The notes under the pieces are model-generated. The model was not told the origin of the DNA and did no database searches. It was given only the letters and a program-made list of their open reading frames with translations. Of a DNA stretch of 64,000 nt, positions 1 through 7,922 are shown piece by piece. Each line of letters begins with the position of its first letter. Position 1 is the stretch's first letter. Source of the stretch: Xiheimicrobium sp052034585 (GTDB taxonomy: Bacteria; Myxococcota; Myxococcia; Myxococcales; Myxococcaceae); the NCBI GenBank assembly GCA_052034585.1, contig JBPOIJ010000081.1, forward strand, positions 1 to 64,000, written 5' to 3'. The translations under genes were made by a program, and so were the position numbers.

Positions 1-267
1 GGCGCCACCACCGACGGCGCCACCACCGACGGCGCCACCACCGACGGCGCCACCACCGACGGCGCCACCACCGACGGAGCCACCACCGACGGAGCCACCA
101 CCGACGGCGCCACCACCGACGGCACCACCACCGACGGCGCCACCACCGACGGCACCACCACCGACGGCGCCACCACCGACGGCGCCACCACCGACGGAGC
201 CACCACCGACGGCGCCACCACCGACGGCGCCACCACCGACGGCGCCACCACCGACGGCGCCACCACC
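1..267. repeat. 15-bp tandem repeat array (GGCGCCACCACCGAC)
   Basis: Seventeen complete head-to-tail copies of GGCGCCACCACCGAC plus a partial copy of 12 bases, continuing beyond the window start. Copies differ only at bases 3-4 of the unit (GGA GCC or GGC ACC variants). On the minus strand it encodes VGGGA repeats of the lipoprotein at 1-387. The unit is a multiple of three, so copy-number change would alter linker length without frameshift. There are no spacers, so it is not a CRISPR array. Confidence 0.95.
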
Positions 268-387
268 AGAACTGCCGCCGCCCGCCCGCCCGCCTCCCGC
301 GCCGCCATCGGTTCCGGTCACCACTGCGGAGTTCGCACCGCACGCCAGCAGTCCAGGCAGCACGAACGAGACGAGCAGTCGTCGCAT
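1..387 (-). CDS. Lipoprotein with Val-Gly-Gly-Gly-Ala repeat tether (partial, runs off window)
   Basis: Only the N-terminal 129 codons are in the window; the gene continues past base 1. The protein opens with MRRLLVSFVLPGLLAC, a lipoprotein signal peptide with lipobox LLAC, so Cys16 is the probable lipidated residue. It continues through a Gly-rich stretch into about 17 copies of the pentapeptide VGGGA (VGGGS in three copies), encoded by the 15-bp DNA repeat at 1-267. Such low-complexity linkers are typical of myxobacterial surface lipoproteins and presumably hold a C-terminal domain away from the membrane. That domain is not visible, so no function can be given. The reading frame stays open without a stop to the window edge. 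Confidence 0.8.
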   Translation of the reverse strand, partial: MRRLLVSFVLPGLLACGANSAVVTGTDGGAGGGRAGGGSSGGGAVGGGAVGGGAVGGGAVGGGSVGGGAVGGGAVGGGAVGGGAVGGGAVGGGAVGGGSVGGGSVGGGAVGGGAVGGGAVGGGAVGGGA

Positions 388-430
388 GGGCGCACCTCAG
401 CGCACTTCGTCGTTCGGCGCACTCGATGGG

Positions 431-1354
431 TCAGTGCTGGGGGCGCGCCAATCGCCGGAGATGGGTCTCGGCTGGCGTCGCCTCCACCGCACTTCGAAAG
501 AAGTCCCAGACGGCCTGGACGCGCGGAACCCGCTTCAACGCCTGATGCCCCACGAGCCAGAGGACGTCGGCCGGAAAAGGAGGCAGGCCCCGGAGGGACA
601 GCTGAGCAAGCCCCGCGATCGCTCGAGCGATCGACTGGGGGAGCAGCCCGACCCCGACGCCGTACCGAACCGCCTCGATCTGAGCGGCGAGGGAGTTCGA
701 CCGCAGCACCACGTTCGCTCCCTTCGCGTGCTCGTTCACCCACCGCGCCGCGGGGATCATCGAACCCTCGTGATTCCAGGTGACGATCGGGAGGCCGTCG
801 AGCGAGGTCGTCTTCGCGTACCGCCGCGCGTGGTGTTGGGCCGAGAAGAAGGCGTACGGCGCTTCGAGGAGCTTCACCACCACCAGCTCTCCGCTCGACG
901 GCTTGACCGTACGAATCGCCAGATCGGCCTCGCGCCGGGTGAGGTCGAGCACCGCCTGGGAAGAGAGGACCTCGAGGCGCAGCTTGGGCCAGGTCTCGAG
1001 GAGCCTCGGCAGCAACGGCACCACCAAGGTCTCCACCACCAGCGGCGGGGCGGTCAGGCGGACGAGGCCCTCTGGTGCCACCTCGAAGCCCGCCGAGCGC
1101 CGCTGCAGCCGCGAGATCGCTTCGTCGATCACCTCGGCGTCAGCCACGAGCTCCTCGGCCGCGGCGGTCGGACGAACACCTTCCCGTGAGCGAAGGAAGA
1201 GGGTGGTGCCCAGGCGCTCCTCCATCACCGTCAACCGTCGGCTCATCGTCGAGACGTCGAGGCCGCACTGCTTGGCGGCGTGGGTGAGCGAGCCTTCCTT
1301 CATGAGCGAGAGGAAGAGGCGAACGTCGTCCCACTGGAGGAGTTGATCGGTCAT
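431..1354 (-). CDS. LysR-family transcriptional regulator
   Basis: A full-length LysR-type regulator of 307 residues, the usual family size. The winged helix-turn-helix lies at about residues 8-66 (WDDVRLFLSLMKEGSLTHAA, then STMSRRLTVMEERLGTTLF). The rest matches the LysR substrate-binding domain, with the typical VPLLPRLLETWPKLRLEV start and the GVGVGLLP motif near the end. It probably binds a small effector and controls the divergent gene at 1469 and itself. The 114-bp divergent gap contains a perfect 6+6 palindrome at 1394-1407 with T-N11-A spacing, a good candidate operator. The effector cannot be told from sequence. Confidence 0.93.
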   Translation of the reverse strand: MTDQLLQWDDVRLFLSLMKEGSLTHAAKQCGLDVSTMSRRLTVMEERLGTTLFLRSREGVRPTAAAEELVADAEVIDEAISRLQRRSAGFEVAPEGLVRLTAPPLVVETLVVPLLPRLLETWPKLRLEVLSSQAVLDLTRREADLAIRTVKPSSGELVVVKLLEAPYAFFSAQHHARRYAKTTSLDGLPIVTWNHEGSMIPAARWVNEHAKGANVVLRSNSLAAQIEAVRYGVGVGLLPQSIARAIAGLAQLSLRGLPPFPADVLWLVGHQALKRVPRVQAVWDFFRSAVEATPAETHLRRLARPQH

Positions 1355-1393
1355 TGTGAAGCCGCAAGCCTACTCGGTTCGACGGCAGATTAC

Positions 1394-1407
1394 TTGCGAT
1401 GTCGCAA
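1394..1407. promoter_or_regulatory. Candidate LysR operator palindrome
   Basis: TTGCGA-TG-TCGCAA is a perfect inverted repeat with a 2-bp centre, located between the divergent LysR gene (starts 1354) and the NTF2-like gene (starts 1469). It satisfies the T-N11-A rule of LysR-type binding sites. Binding is inferred only from position and symmetry. Confidence 0.5.
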
Positions 1408-1468
1408 CTGGCCGAATCGTTGGGCGCCGGCTGGGCGTCGGCGCGCGACGGTGCTTGGCTCGCGGACG

Positions 1469-2023
1469 ATGACCACGCACCGCGCCGAGTTGATCGATCG
1501 CCTCGAGACCACGTTCCGCCGACTCTCGACCATTCTCTACGACACGAAGGTGACGCCCGCGCAGGTCGACGCCGAGATCAGGCCGTACCTCCACGAACGC
1601 ATCACCTTCGTCGACCCCTGGCAGACCGAGACTGGCATCGAGAAGTATCGGCTGGGCCTGGCCGGCTTCCACTCGATGTTCAAGTTCGACCTCGAGCTCT
1701 CCCAGGTGAGCGTGGCCCTCGACCAGACGGCCTCGACGGGCCGCTGCATCGCTGACGGCGTCATGTACCTCCGCCAGCTCGAGCCCCTGCACACCTATCC
1801 GCTCCGCACGTTGCTCACCTACACCTTCGACCTCGTCGCGCCCGAGCCGCTCGCCTTCAAGATCGTTCACCACGAAGAGATGTGGAGCTTCGCCGACATG
1901 ATCGCCGCCGTTCCGATGCTGGGTGGCGCCTACTCGAAGCTGTTTCGCCCTGCCTTCGCGCGAGGCTTCCTCGTGGCGTCCTGGGTCAGCGCGCGCCTGA
2001 AGGGCGGTCTGCCCTCGCCGTAG
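1469..2023 (+). CDS. SnoaL/NTF2-like protein, unknown function
   Basis: This 184-residue protein starts at MTTHRAELIDRLETTFRRLS. The pattern of an N-terminal helix followed by YLHERITFVDPWQ, then a helix GLAGFHSMFKFDLEL and several beta strands (CIADGVMYLRQLE, RTLLTYTFDLV, AFKIVHHEEMWS), fits the alpha+beta cone of the NTF2/SnoaL superfamily. Proteins of that fold act as small-molecule isomerases, hydrolases or binding proteins, and no catalytic assignment is possible. It is divergent from the LysR gene at 431-1354 and could be its target. The ATG at 1469 was preferred over an upstream in-frame ATG at 1280, which would lie inside the LysR coding region. Confidence 0.75.
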   Translation: MTTHRAELIDRLETTFRRLSTILYDTKVTPAQVDAEIRPYLHERITFVDPWQTETGIEKYRLGLAGFHSMFKFDLELSQVSVALDQTASTGRCIADGVMYLRQLEPLHTYPLRTLLTYTFDLVAPEPLAFKIVHHEEMWSFADMIAAVPMLGGAYSKLFRPAFARGFLVASWVSARLKGGLPSP

Positions 2024-2114
2024 TGTCATTGCGTCAGTGCAAGCGAGGGTTGCCAAGACACCCATTTCGCTGCTTCTTCGCAAAGTGCATGTTCTCTCCA
2101 CCTCAGGAGGTCAC

Positions 2115-3059
2115 ATGCACGTCGTCTTCGGCGCAGGTCAGGTTGGTTCCCCGCTCATCGAGCAGCTGCTCGCCACCGGTCGGCCGGTTCGAATCGTCCG
2201 CCGGCGCGCGGTCCCGGTTCGTGGTGCGGAGGTCGTCACTGGAGACGCGATGGACGCGGCGTTCTGCGAGGAGGCGGCGCGCGGAGCCACCACCGTCTTC
2301 CACTGCCTCAACACCGAGTACTCGGCCGGCGCCTGGTCGACGGCGCTCCCGAAGCTCCAGGCGAACCTCGTGCGGGCGGCTGGCAAGCAGGGCGCCCGGC
2401 TGGTGGTGCTCGAGAACCTCTACATGCTCGGTCACCCCACGGGGCCGCTCGACGACGACTCCCCGATCGCGCCGCTGAGCAAGAAGGGCCGCATTCGGGC
2501 CGAGCTGAGTGAGGCGCTCTTCGATGCGCATCGGCGCGGCGCGGTGCAGGTGGTGGCGGGCCGAGCGGCGCACCTCTTTGGCCCAGGCGTCACCCAGTCG
2601 ATCATCGGCGAGGGGCTCTACGAGCGGGTGCTCCGAGGGAAGTCGGCCCAGCTCTTCGGTGATCTCGAGACCCGTCACTCCTTCGCCTACGCGCCCGACG
2701 TCGCCGCCGCGCTCCTTCGGTTGGGAACGGCCGAGGAGAGCGCCTGTGGCCGCGCGCACCTGCTGCCGGTGATGCCGGCGCTCCCGACCCGGGAGTTCGT
2801 GGCGCGGTTGCTCCAGCACCTCCAGTGCGAAGCGCCCATCACCCGGGTGCCCAAGCCCATGCTGCGCGTGGTCTCGCTCTTCACCCCCATCGTGCGCGAG
2901 CTGATCGAGATGCACTACGAGTGGGAGCGCGAATACGTCGTCGACGACTCGGGGTTCCGGGCTCGCTTCGGCTTCACCGGCACTCCGCTCGACGAGGCGC
3001 TCGACGCCACCGCCCGTTGGGCCAGGTCGCACTACACCACCGCCGCGCGAGCGGCATAA
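2115..3059 (+). CDS. NAD-dependent epimerase/dehydratase-family protein (atypical SDR)
   Basis: A 314-residue Rossmann-fold protein beginning MHVVFGAGQVGSPLIEQLL, whose GxGxxG loop is the nucleotide-binding motif of atypical or extended SDRs. The remainder matches NAD-dependent epimerases acting on sugars or other small alcohols (strand VVTGDAMD, then TTVFHCLN, then RLVVLENLYMLG). The Tyr-x3-Lys catalytic pair is not obvious, so the reaction is uncertain. The start is fixed by a perfect AGGAGG ribosome-binding site at 2105-2110, four bases before the ATG. The gene precedes the DUF2141 gene by 15 bp and may be cotranscribed with it. Confidence 0.85.
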   Translation: MHVVFGAGQVGSPLIEQLLATGRPVRIVRRRAVPVRGAEVVTGDAMDAAFCEEAARGATTVFHCLNTEYSAGAWSTALPKLQANLVRAAGKQGARLVVLENLYMLGHPTGPLDDDSPIAPLSKKGRIRAELSEALFDAHRRGAVQVVAGRAAHLFGPGVTQSIIGEGLYERVLRGKSAQLFGDLETRHSFAYAPDVAAALLRLGTAEESACGRAHLLPVMPALPTREFVARLLQHLQCEAPITRVPKPMLRVVSLFTPIVRELIEMHYEWEREYVVDDSGFRARFGFTGTPLDEALDATARWARSHYTTAARAA

Positions 3060-3074
3060 CCCAGAGGATCAGCC

Positions 3075-3491
3075 ATGCTCACCAGCCTCATCGTCGTCGC
3101 CCTGTCGCAGACCCCGCCCGCCGGGAAGATCTCGGTCAACGTCGAGATCGTGCGCAACACGAACGGCCACGTTCGCTGCAGCCTGTTCAACACCGCGCCC
3201 GGCTTCCCGGGAAAGAGCCCGCTCGAGGGCAGAAACCTCTCGGCCGCCGCGGGCAATGGAAAGGTGAGCTGCGAGTTCACCAACGTGCCGGCCGGCACCT
3301 GGGCCGTCACCGTCATGCACGACGAGAACGACAACTGGTCGCTCGACACCAACCTCGTCGGCATTCCCACCGAGGGCTACGGCGCGACGAACAACAAGCT
3401 GCCCACGTTCTCGGCGCCGACCTTCAAGGACTCGAGCTTCGCGCTCGCAGAAGGCGAACAGCGCAGCTTCACCGTCAAGCTCCGCTATTGA
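3075..3491 (+). CDS. DUF2141 domain protein
   Basis: A 138-residue protein with a short hydrophobic N-terminus (MLTSLIVVALSQ) and a beta-rich body. The NGHVRCSLFN, VSCEFTNVPAGTWAVTVMHDENDN and PTEGYGATNN segments are the hallmark of the DUF2141 family of small exported proteins of unknown function. GAGGA at 3064-3068 is a suitably spaced ribosome-binding site. It follows the epimerase-like gene closely. Periplasmic or secreted location is inferred from the N-terminus. Confidence 0.85.
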   Translation: MLTSLIVVALSQTPPAGKISVNVEIVRNTNGHVRCSLFNTAPGFPGKSPLEGRNLSAAAGNGKVSCEFTNVPAGTWAVTVMHDENDNWSLDTNLVGIPTEGYGATNNKLPTFSAPTFKDSSFALAEGEQRSFTVKLRY

Positions 3492-3538
3492 GCGGGGAAG
3501 GATGCGCCGCGCGCGCTGGTTGATTAGCCTCTGCGGCA

Positions 3539-5185
3539 ATGTCTGGCGCCCAGCAGGCCATCGTCTTCATCATCTTCCTCGGCGTGCTCGTGACCGTTCA
3601 CGAGCTGGGGCACTTCCTCGCCGCGAAGTGGGCGGGCGTGAAGGTGGTGAAGTTCTCGGTCGGCTTCGGCCCGCGCATCTTCGGGTTCAAGCGCGGCGAG
3701 ACCGAGTACCAGGTCGCCTGGGTGCCGCTCGGTGGCTACGTGAAGATGCACGGCGACTACCCGGGCGAGGAGCACGATCTCGACGACCCTGATCGGGAAC
3801 GTGGGCTCTATGCGGCACCCTGGTGGAAGCGGGCGATCATCATGGCCGCGGGCCCGGCCTTCAACCTCATCTTCCCCATCTTCGCCTACTTCTTCGCCCT
3901 CCTCGGTGAGCAGGAGTTCGTGCTCCCGCGCGTGGGCAACGTCGCCGCCGACATGCCCGCCGCCATCGCGGGCATTCGTCCCGGCGACCTCATCACCAAG
4001 GTGAACGGGGTCGACATTCAGTGGTTCGACGAGATCTCCGAGGCGATCGCAGGCGCGGACCACCCGATCCCCATCACGGTGAAGCGCGGCGACAAGGAAC
4101 TCGTCTTCCAGGTGAACCCGGTCGCCACCATCGACGAGAACAACCCGGTCGAGAAGTCGCGTCGAGGCATGTTGGGCATCAGCGCGCAGGCGGCGGCGCC
4201 AGTGATCGGCGTCCCCGCTGGCTCGGTCGCGGCGCAGGCCGGGCTCCAGACCTTCGATCGGGTCACCCGAATCAACGGGCAGTTGGTGAAGGACGAGGTC
4301 GAGCTCGCGCGGCTCGTCGAGGGTCAGACGGGAGCGCTGCAGGTCGAGGTCGTGCGCCTCGAGCGACACCTCATCGGTGGGTCGATCTTCACCACGCCGA
4401 AGACGCTCACCGTCTCGCTCGAGAAGCAGGCGGGCGAGGGCTACGAGGCGCTCGGCGCGGAGTCGGCCGAGCTCTACGTGGCGTTCGTGATGCCTGACAG
4501 TCCAGCCGACAAGGCGGGCCTCGTGCGCGGTGATCGGCTGGTCGCGATCAACGACGCCCAGCTCGAGTCCTACTTCCTCTACAACATCAAGCTGAAGGCA
4601 CAGGAGGATCGGCAGTTCACGATCACCTGGCGCAGCGGCGGCGAAGAGAGGTCGGCCCAGACGGCGCGCGCACCCGAGACCTCGTACGACGAGTTCAAGA
4701 ACGAGCGGAAGACGTTGGTCTTCGGCACCATGCAGTTCTTCTCGCTCGCCGCCGACCCCTCCGCCGCCGAGAAGAAGCTCGTCACCATCGGCCCGAAGGA
4801 CGCGCTGGTGATGGCGTTCAAGGAAGTGCCCAAGGCGATCCGCACCATCGGGCTCGTGCTGATGAAGCTCTTCACTGGCGGCGTGCCGCTCGACGCGGTC
4901 GGCGGGCCGATCGCGGTCTTCCAGGTCGCCACCAAGAGCGCCGAGGCGGGCCTCGACACCTACTTGATGAACATGGCGCTCGTGTCGGTGAACCTGGGCC
5001 TGGTGAACCTGCTGCCGATTCCGATCTTCGACGGCTTCGCGCTCCTCGCCGCCTTCTGGGAAGGCATTCGCCGGCGGCCGATTCCGATCCGGGTTCGCGA
5101 GTACGCGCAGATGTTCGGCCTCGTGGTGATCGCCGCGCTGCTGGTGCTCGTCTTCAAGAACGACATCACCAAGCTCTTCCGCTAA
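3539..5185 (+). CDS. rseP: RIP metalloprotease RseP (site-2 protease, M50) with three PDZ-like domains
   Basis: An intramembrane zinc metalloprotease that in other bacteria cleaves anti-sigma factors and signal-peptide remnants. The first membrane helix carries the zinc motif HELGH (residues 21-25), followed by the conserved VGFGP and PLGGYVKM elements. The region between the membrane helices contains three PDZ-like repeats, at about residues 130-195, 220-300 and 318-385 (each with a GxxxGD or similar loop followed by INGxxV or IND). The C-terminal helix has NLLPIPIFDGFAL, the counterpart of the NLLPxPxLDGG motif; the zinc-ligand Asp is kept but Leu is Phe. At 548 residues it is about 100 longer than the E. 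coli enzyme, explained by the extra PDZ domain. The gene is followed by tsaB after 12 bp. Confidence 0.93.
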   Translation: MSGAQQAIVFIIFLGVLVTVHELGHFLAAKWAGVKVVKFSVGFGPRIFGFKRGETEYQVAWVPLGGYVKMHGDYPGEEHDLDDPDRERGLYAAPWWKRAIIMAAGPAFNLIFPIFAYFFALLGEQEFVLPRVGNVAADMPAAIAGIRPGDLITKVNGVDIQWFDEISEAIAGADHPIPITVKRGDKELVFQVNPVATIDENNPVEKSRRGMLGISAQAAAPVIGVPAGSVAAQAGLQTFDRVTRINGQLVKDEVELARLVEGQTGALQVEVVRLERHLIGGSIFTTPKTLTVSLEKQAGEGYEALGAESAELYVAFVMPDSPADKAGLVRGDRLVAINDAQLESYFLYNIKLKAQEDRQFTITWRSGGEERSAQTARAPETSYDEFKNERKTLVFGTMQFFSLAADPSAAEKKLVTIGPKDALVMAFKEVPKAIRTIGLVLMKLFTGGVPLDAVGGPIAVFQVATKSAEAGLDTYLMNMALVSVNLGLVNLLPIPIFDGFALLAAFWEGIRRRPIPIRVREYAQMFGLVVIAALLVLVFKNDITKLFR

Positions 5186-5197
5186 CAGGCTCGGCGC

Positions 5198-5932
5198 ATG
5201 TGGCTCGGGCTCGACACGTCTTGTCTGACGCTCTCGCTGGCCCTGGTGCGGCCGGGCGGTGAGCTGGTCGAGCACGTGCTGGTGCCTCCGCCGACCAAGC
5301 AGAGTGAGGCGCTCCCGTCGGCGATCGAGGCGCTGCTCGAACGTCACCAGCTCACGACGAAGGCGCTCACCGGGCTGGTCGGTGGGCTGGGCCCAGGCTC
5401 GTTCACCGGCCTGCGCATCGGGCTCTCGTGTCTCAAGGGCTTCTCCTACGCGCTGCGGATTCCGCTGGTGGGGGTGTCGTCGCTCGAGGCGCTCGCGGTG
5501 GACGGGCCAGACGCGACCGAGCTCTTCTGCGCCTCGGTGGTGAAGAAGAACGAGCTCTACCTCGGTCGCTACCGGCGCGATGGCACGACGGTGACGGCGC
5601 TCGAACCGGAGACCTCGCTCCCGATCGACGCCTTCGCCGAGCGCCTCAAGGCGGCTCCTGCGGCGCGCATGGTGGGGCCGGCGGTGCCCGACTATCGGGT
5701 CGCGCTCGAGGCGCTCGGCGTGTCGCCGTCGCAGCTGCTCGACGCTCCCCACGTTCCCTCTGCGGTCGCGCTCGTTCGGCGCTCGACGCTGCCCGTCGCG
5801 TACGATCAGGCGGCGGCCTTCGCCCTCGAGCCGCACTACCTCCGTGGGAGTGGCGCGGAAGAGAACCCCAAGTTCCCCCCGCTGCCCGGCGTCGATGCCA
5901 AGGCGCGGCTGCTCACGCCCAAGGAGTCGTAA
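5198..5932 (+). CDS. tsaB: tRNA threonylcarbamoyladenosine biosynthesis protein TsaB
   Basis: TsaB (YeaZ) is the non-catalytic partner of TsaD in the complex that makes the t6A modification at position 37 of ANN-decoding tRNAs. The 244-residue product starts MWLGLDTSCLTLSLAL, the first phosphate-like loop of the ASKHA fold, and has the family signature GLGPGSFTGLRIGLS near residue 65. It sits between rseP (12 bp upstream) and the Asd-like gene, whose GTG follows its TAA stop directly, so these three genes probably form one transcript. Confidence 0.93.
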   Translation: MWLGLDTSCLTLSLALVRPGGELVEHVLVPPPTKQSEALPSAIEALLERHQLTTKALTGLVGGLGPGSFTGLRIGLSCLKGFSYALRIPLVGVSSLEALAVDGPDATELFCASVVKKNELYLGRYRRDGTTVTALEPETSLPIDAFAERLKAAPAARMVGPAVPDYRVALEALGVSPSQLLDAPHVPSAVALVRRSTLPVAYDQAAAFALEPHYLRGSGAEENPKFPPLPGVDAKARLLTPKES

Positions 5933-6934
5933 GTGTCAGAGCCCATCATCGCCGTCATCGGAGCCTCGGGCGTCGTCGGCCGGCAGATCGTCCAGGCCTT
6001 GAGCCTGCGCGATCACCCCTCGGAGGACGTGCGCGCGTTCGCCAGCGAGCGCGGCGCGGGTGAAGAGCTCGACTACGGCGACGAGGGGGTGGTGATCGAG
6101 AAGTACGCCGACGAGGGCCTCCGCGGCGCCAGCGTCGCCGTGCTCGCGGTGCCGAAGGACGTCGCCAAGCCGATCGCCGAGGTCGCACAGCGGCTCGGGG
6201 TGTGGACGATCGATCTCTCCGGCGCGTTCCGGGTGGACGAGAACGTGCCGCTCGTGGTGCCGGGGGTGAACGACGGGGTGCTCGATCGCTCGTTCTCGGG
6301 GCGCATCGTCTCGCTCGCCCACGCGTCGACCCAGGCCTTCACCCGCGCCCTCGAGCCGCTGCGCGCCGCCTTCGGCCTCACCTTCGCCGATGCGACGGTG
6401 CTGTGTGGCGCCGCCTCGTACGGGAACGCGGGCGTCGCCCATCTCTCGAAGCAGGCCGCCGAGCTGATGAACGGGAAGGACCCCGATCTCGAGGTCTTCC
6501 CGCACCGGCTGGCCTTCAACGTGATCCCCGCGGTCGGGCCCATCGAGAACGGCATCGCCCAGCTCGAGAAGACGCTCCTCATCGAGACGGCGCGAGTGTG
6601 GGGGGGCGAGAAGATGCCGGCGCTCACCACCACCTCGGTGCTGGTGCCGACCTACCACGGGCTCACCCTCGTGCTCTCCGCGCACCTGGGCCGCAGGGTC
6701 GACGCCGACGGCGTTCGCGCGACCCTCAAAGGAGACTCGGGGCTCAAGCTGCTCGACGAGCCCACCGAGAACGTCTACCCGATGCCGATGCTCACCACCG
6801 ACGACGCGGCGATTCACGTCGGCCGCATTCGCACCCACGGAGAGCGCGTGCAGCTCGTCGCCGCGACCGACAACGCCTTCCGCACCGCCGACTCCGCCCT
6901 CGACATCGCCTTCGAGCTCGCCGATCGGGAGTGA
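5933..6934 (+). CDS. Aspartate-semialdehyde dehydrogenase-family protein, Usg-like, catalytic Cys and His missing
   Basis: A 333-residue homologue of aspartate-semialdehyde dehydrogenase starting at GTG 5933, immediately after the tsaB stop. The N-terminal Rossmann fold begins with IIAVIGASGVVGRQIV, and FNVIPAVG and ENVYPMPM are typical of the family. However, the position of the catalytic nucleophile (Asn-Cys-Ser/Thr in active enzymes) reads His-Ala-Ser-Thr, with Ala131 replacing Cys. The catalytic His of the GHS motif is replaced by Leu244 in HGLT. It therefore resembles the Usg-1 group of catalytically dead paralogues and is unlikely to make aspartate semialdehyde. Automatic annotation as asd would be misleading. 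Confidence 0.88.
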   Translation: MSEPIIAVIGASGVVGRQIVQALSLRDHPSEDVRAFASERGAGEELDYGDEGVVIEKYADEGLRGASVAVLAVPKDVAKPIAEVAQRLGVWTIDLSGAFRVDENVPLVVPGVNDGVLDRSFSGRIVSLAHASTQAFTRALEPLRAAFGLTFADATVLCGAASYGNAGVAHLSKQAAELMNGKDPDLEVFPHRLAFNVIPAVGPIENGIAQLEKTLLIETARVWGGEKMPALTTTSVLVPTYHGLTLVLSAHLGRRVDADGVRATLKGDSGLKLLDEPTENVYPMPMLTTDDAAIHVGRIRTHGERVQLVAATDNAFRTADSALDIAFELADRE

Positions 6935-7040
6935 CATTTTGGCAGTCGCTGCTCCACCAGCTCCCCTCGATTGCCGAGGAAGGTCGGACGGTTGGCGGAC
7001 TGGCGGGGTGGCAAACGGGTTGCTACGACGAAGGCCGTTC

Positions 7041-7922
7041 ATGCGCGCACTCCCTCTCCTCCTCCTGGCGACGTCGGCCCTCGCGCAGACCACCACGCCG
7101 GTGACGTTCGGCATCAGGGAGACGCCCGACTCGACGACCGATCAGCTGGTGATCGGCGCCTCGGCGTGTGGGACCGAACGACTCGTCTATTGGGTGTGGA
7201 ATCAGATCGGAACGATCCCCTGCAACAACCTGCGGGTGTGGGCGACCGACGGTTCCTGCGGCAACGAGCCGGGCGCCAAGGACGTGGAGTACGCCTCGGT
7301 CAGCCCGATCCTGCTCACCTCGGCGCGACGCGGCCAGTTCACCGTCGTCATCGACGAGCTCCCAGGCTTCGTGGCGGGCACCACCACCCCGTGCGGTGGC
7401 GCCGCGACGCTCACCAAGGAACATCGCATCTGTGCTGCGGTGCCGACCGCGGTGCAGTGCGGGTTTCAGACCACCACCGTCACGACCGCGAGCCCGCTGC
7501 GGATCATCTACGACGCGCAACCTCCGAACGCGCCGGTGGTGACCGGCGTCTCGAGCCTCGACAAGGCGCTCAGGGTGGGCTTCTCGGTGAGCAGCGACAC
7601 CATCGAGGTGGTTCCCTTCTCGAGGCCCCAGGGCCAGGCCGACTTTCGCCGGCACAAGACGGTCTCGCTGGGAACGAGCCGGGAGATCAAGATCGACGAG
7701 CTCCTCAACGGCACGACCTACGACATCCAGCTGCGGGCCATCGACGGTGCCGGAAACGAGAGCGCCGACAGCGAGCTCGCGTCGGGCACCCCGATTCGAA
7801 CGATCGGCTTCTGGGGCGTCTACCGTGACTCGGGCGGTACCGACACGGGCGGCTGTTCGGCGGCGCCCCACCTCTTTTCCTTGCTCGCGATCGCGGCGCT
7901 CGCGCGGAGACGAATTCGATGA
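7041..7922 (+). CDS. Secreted MYXO-CTERM protein with a fibronectin-III-like domain
   Basis: A 293-residue exported protein with signal peptide MRALPLLLLATSALAQ. The middle contains paired cysteines (ACGTE, IPCNN, SCGNE, PCGG, HRICAA) and then a fibronectin-type-III-like unit (PPNAPVVTGVSSLDKALRVG through TYDIQLRAIDGAGNESA). The tail GGCSAAPHLFSLLAIAALARRRIR fits the MYXO-CTERM sorting signal: an invariant Cys, a hydrophobic helix and an Arg cluster. It is expected to be anchored at the cell surface after myxosortase processing. Its TGA overlaps the ATG of the outer-membrane protein at 7919 (ATGA), so the two are translationally coupled. Confidence 0.82.
   Translation: MRALPLLLLATSALAQTTTPVTFGIRETPDSTTDQLVIGASACGTERLVYWVWNQIGTIPCNNLRVWATDGSCGNEPGAKDVEYASVSPILLTSARRGQFTVVIDELPGFVAGTTTPCGGAATLTKEHRICAAVPTAVQCGFQTTTVTTASPLRIIYDAQPPNAPVVTGVSSLDKALRVGFSVSSDTIEVVPFSRPQGQADFRRHKTVSLGTSREIKIDELLNGTTYDIQLRAIDGAGNESADSELASGTPIRTIGFWGVYRDSGGTDTGGCSAAPHLFSLLAIAALARRRIR

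Noticed and set aside
1..267. CRISPR array
   Set aside because: The 15-bp units are directly adjacent without spacers and encode a peptide tether.
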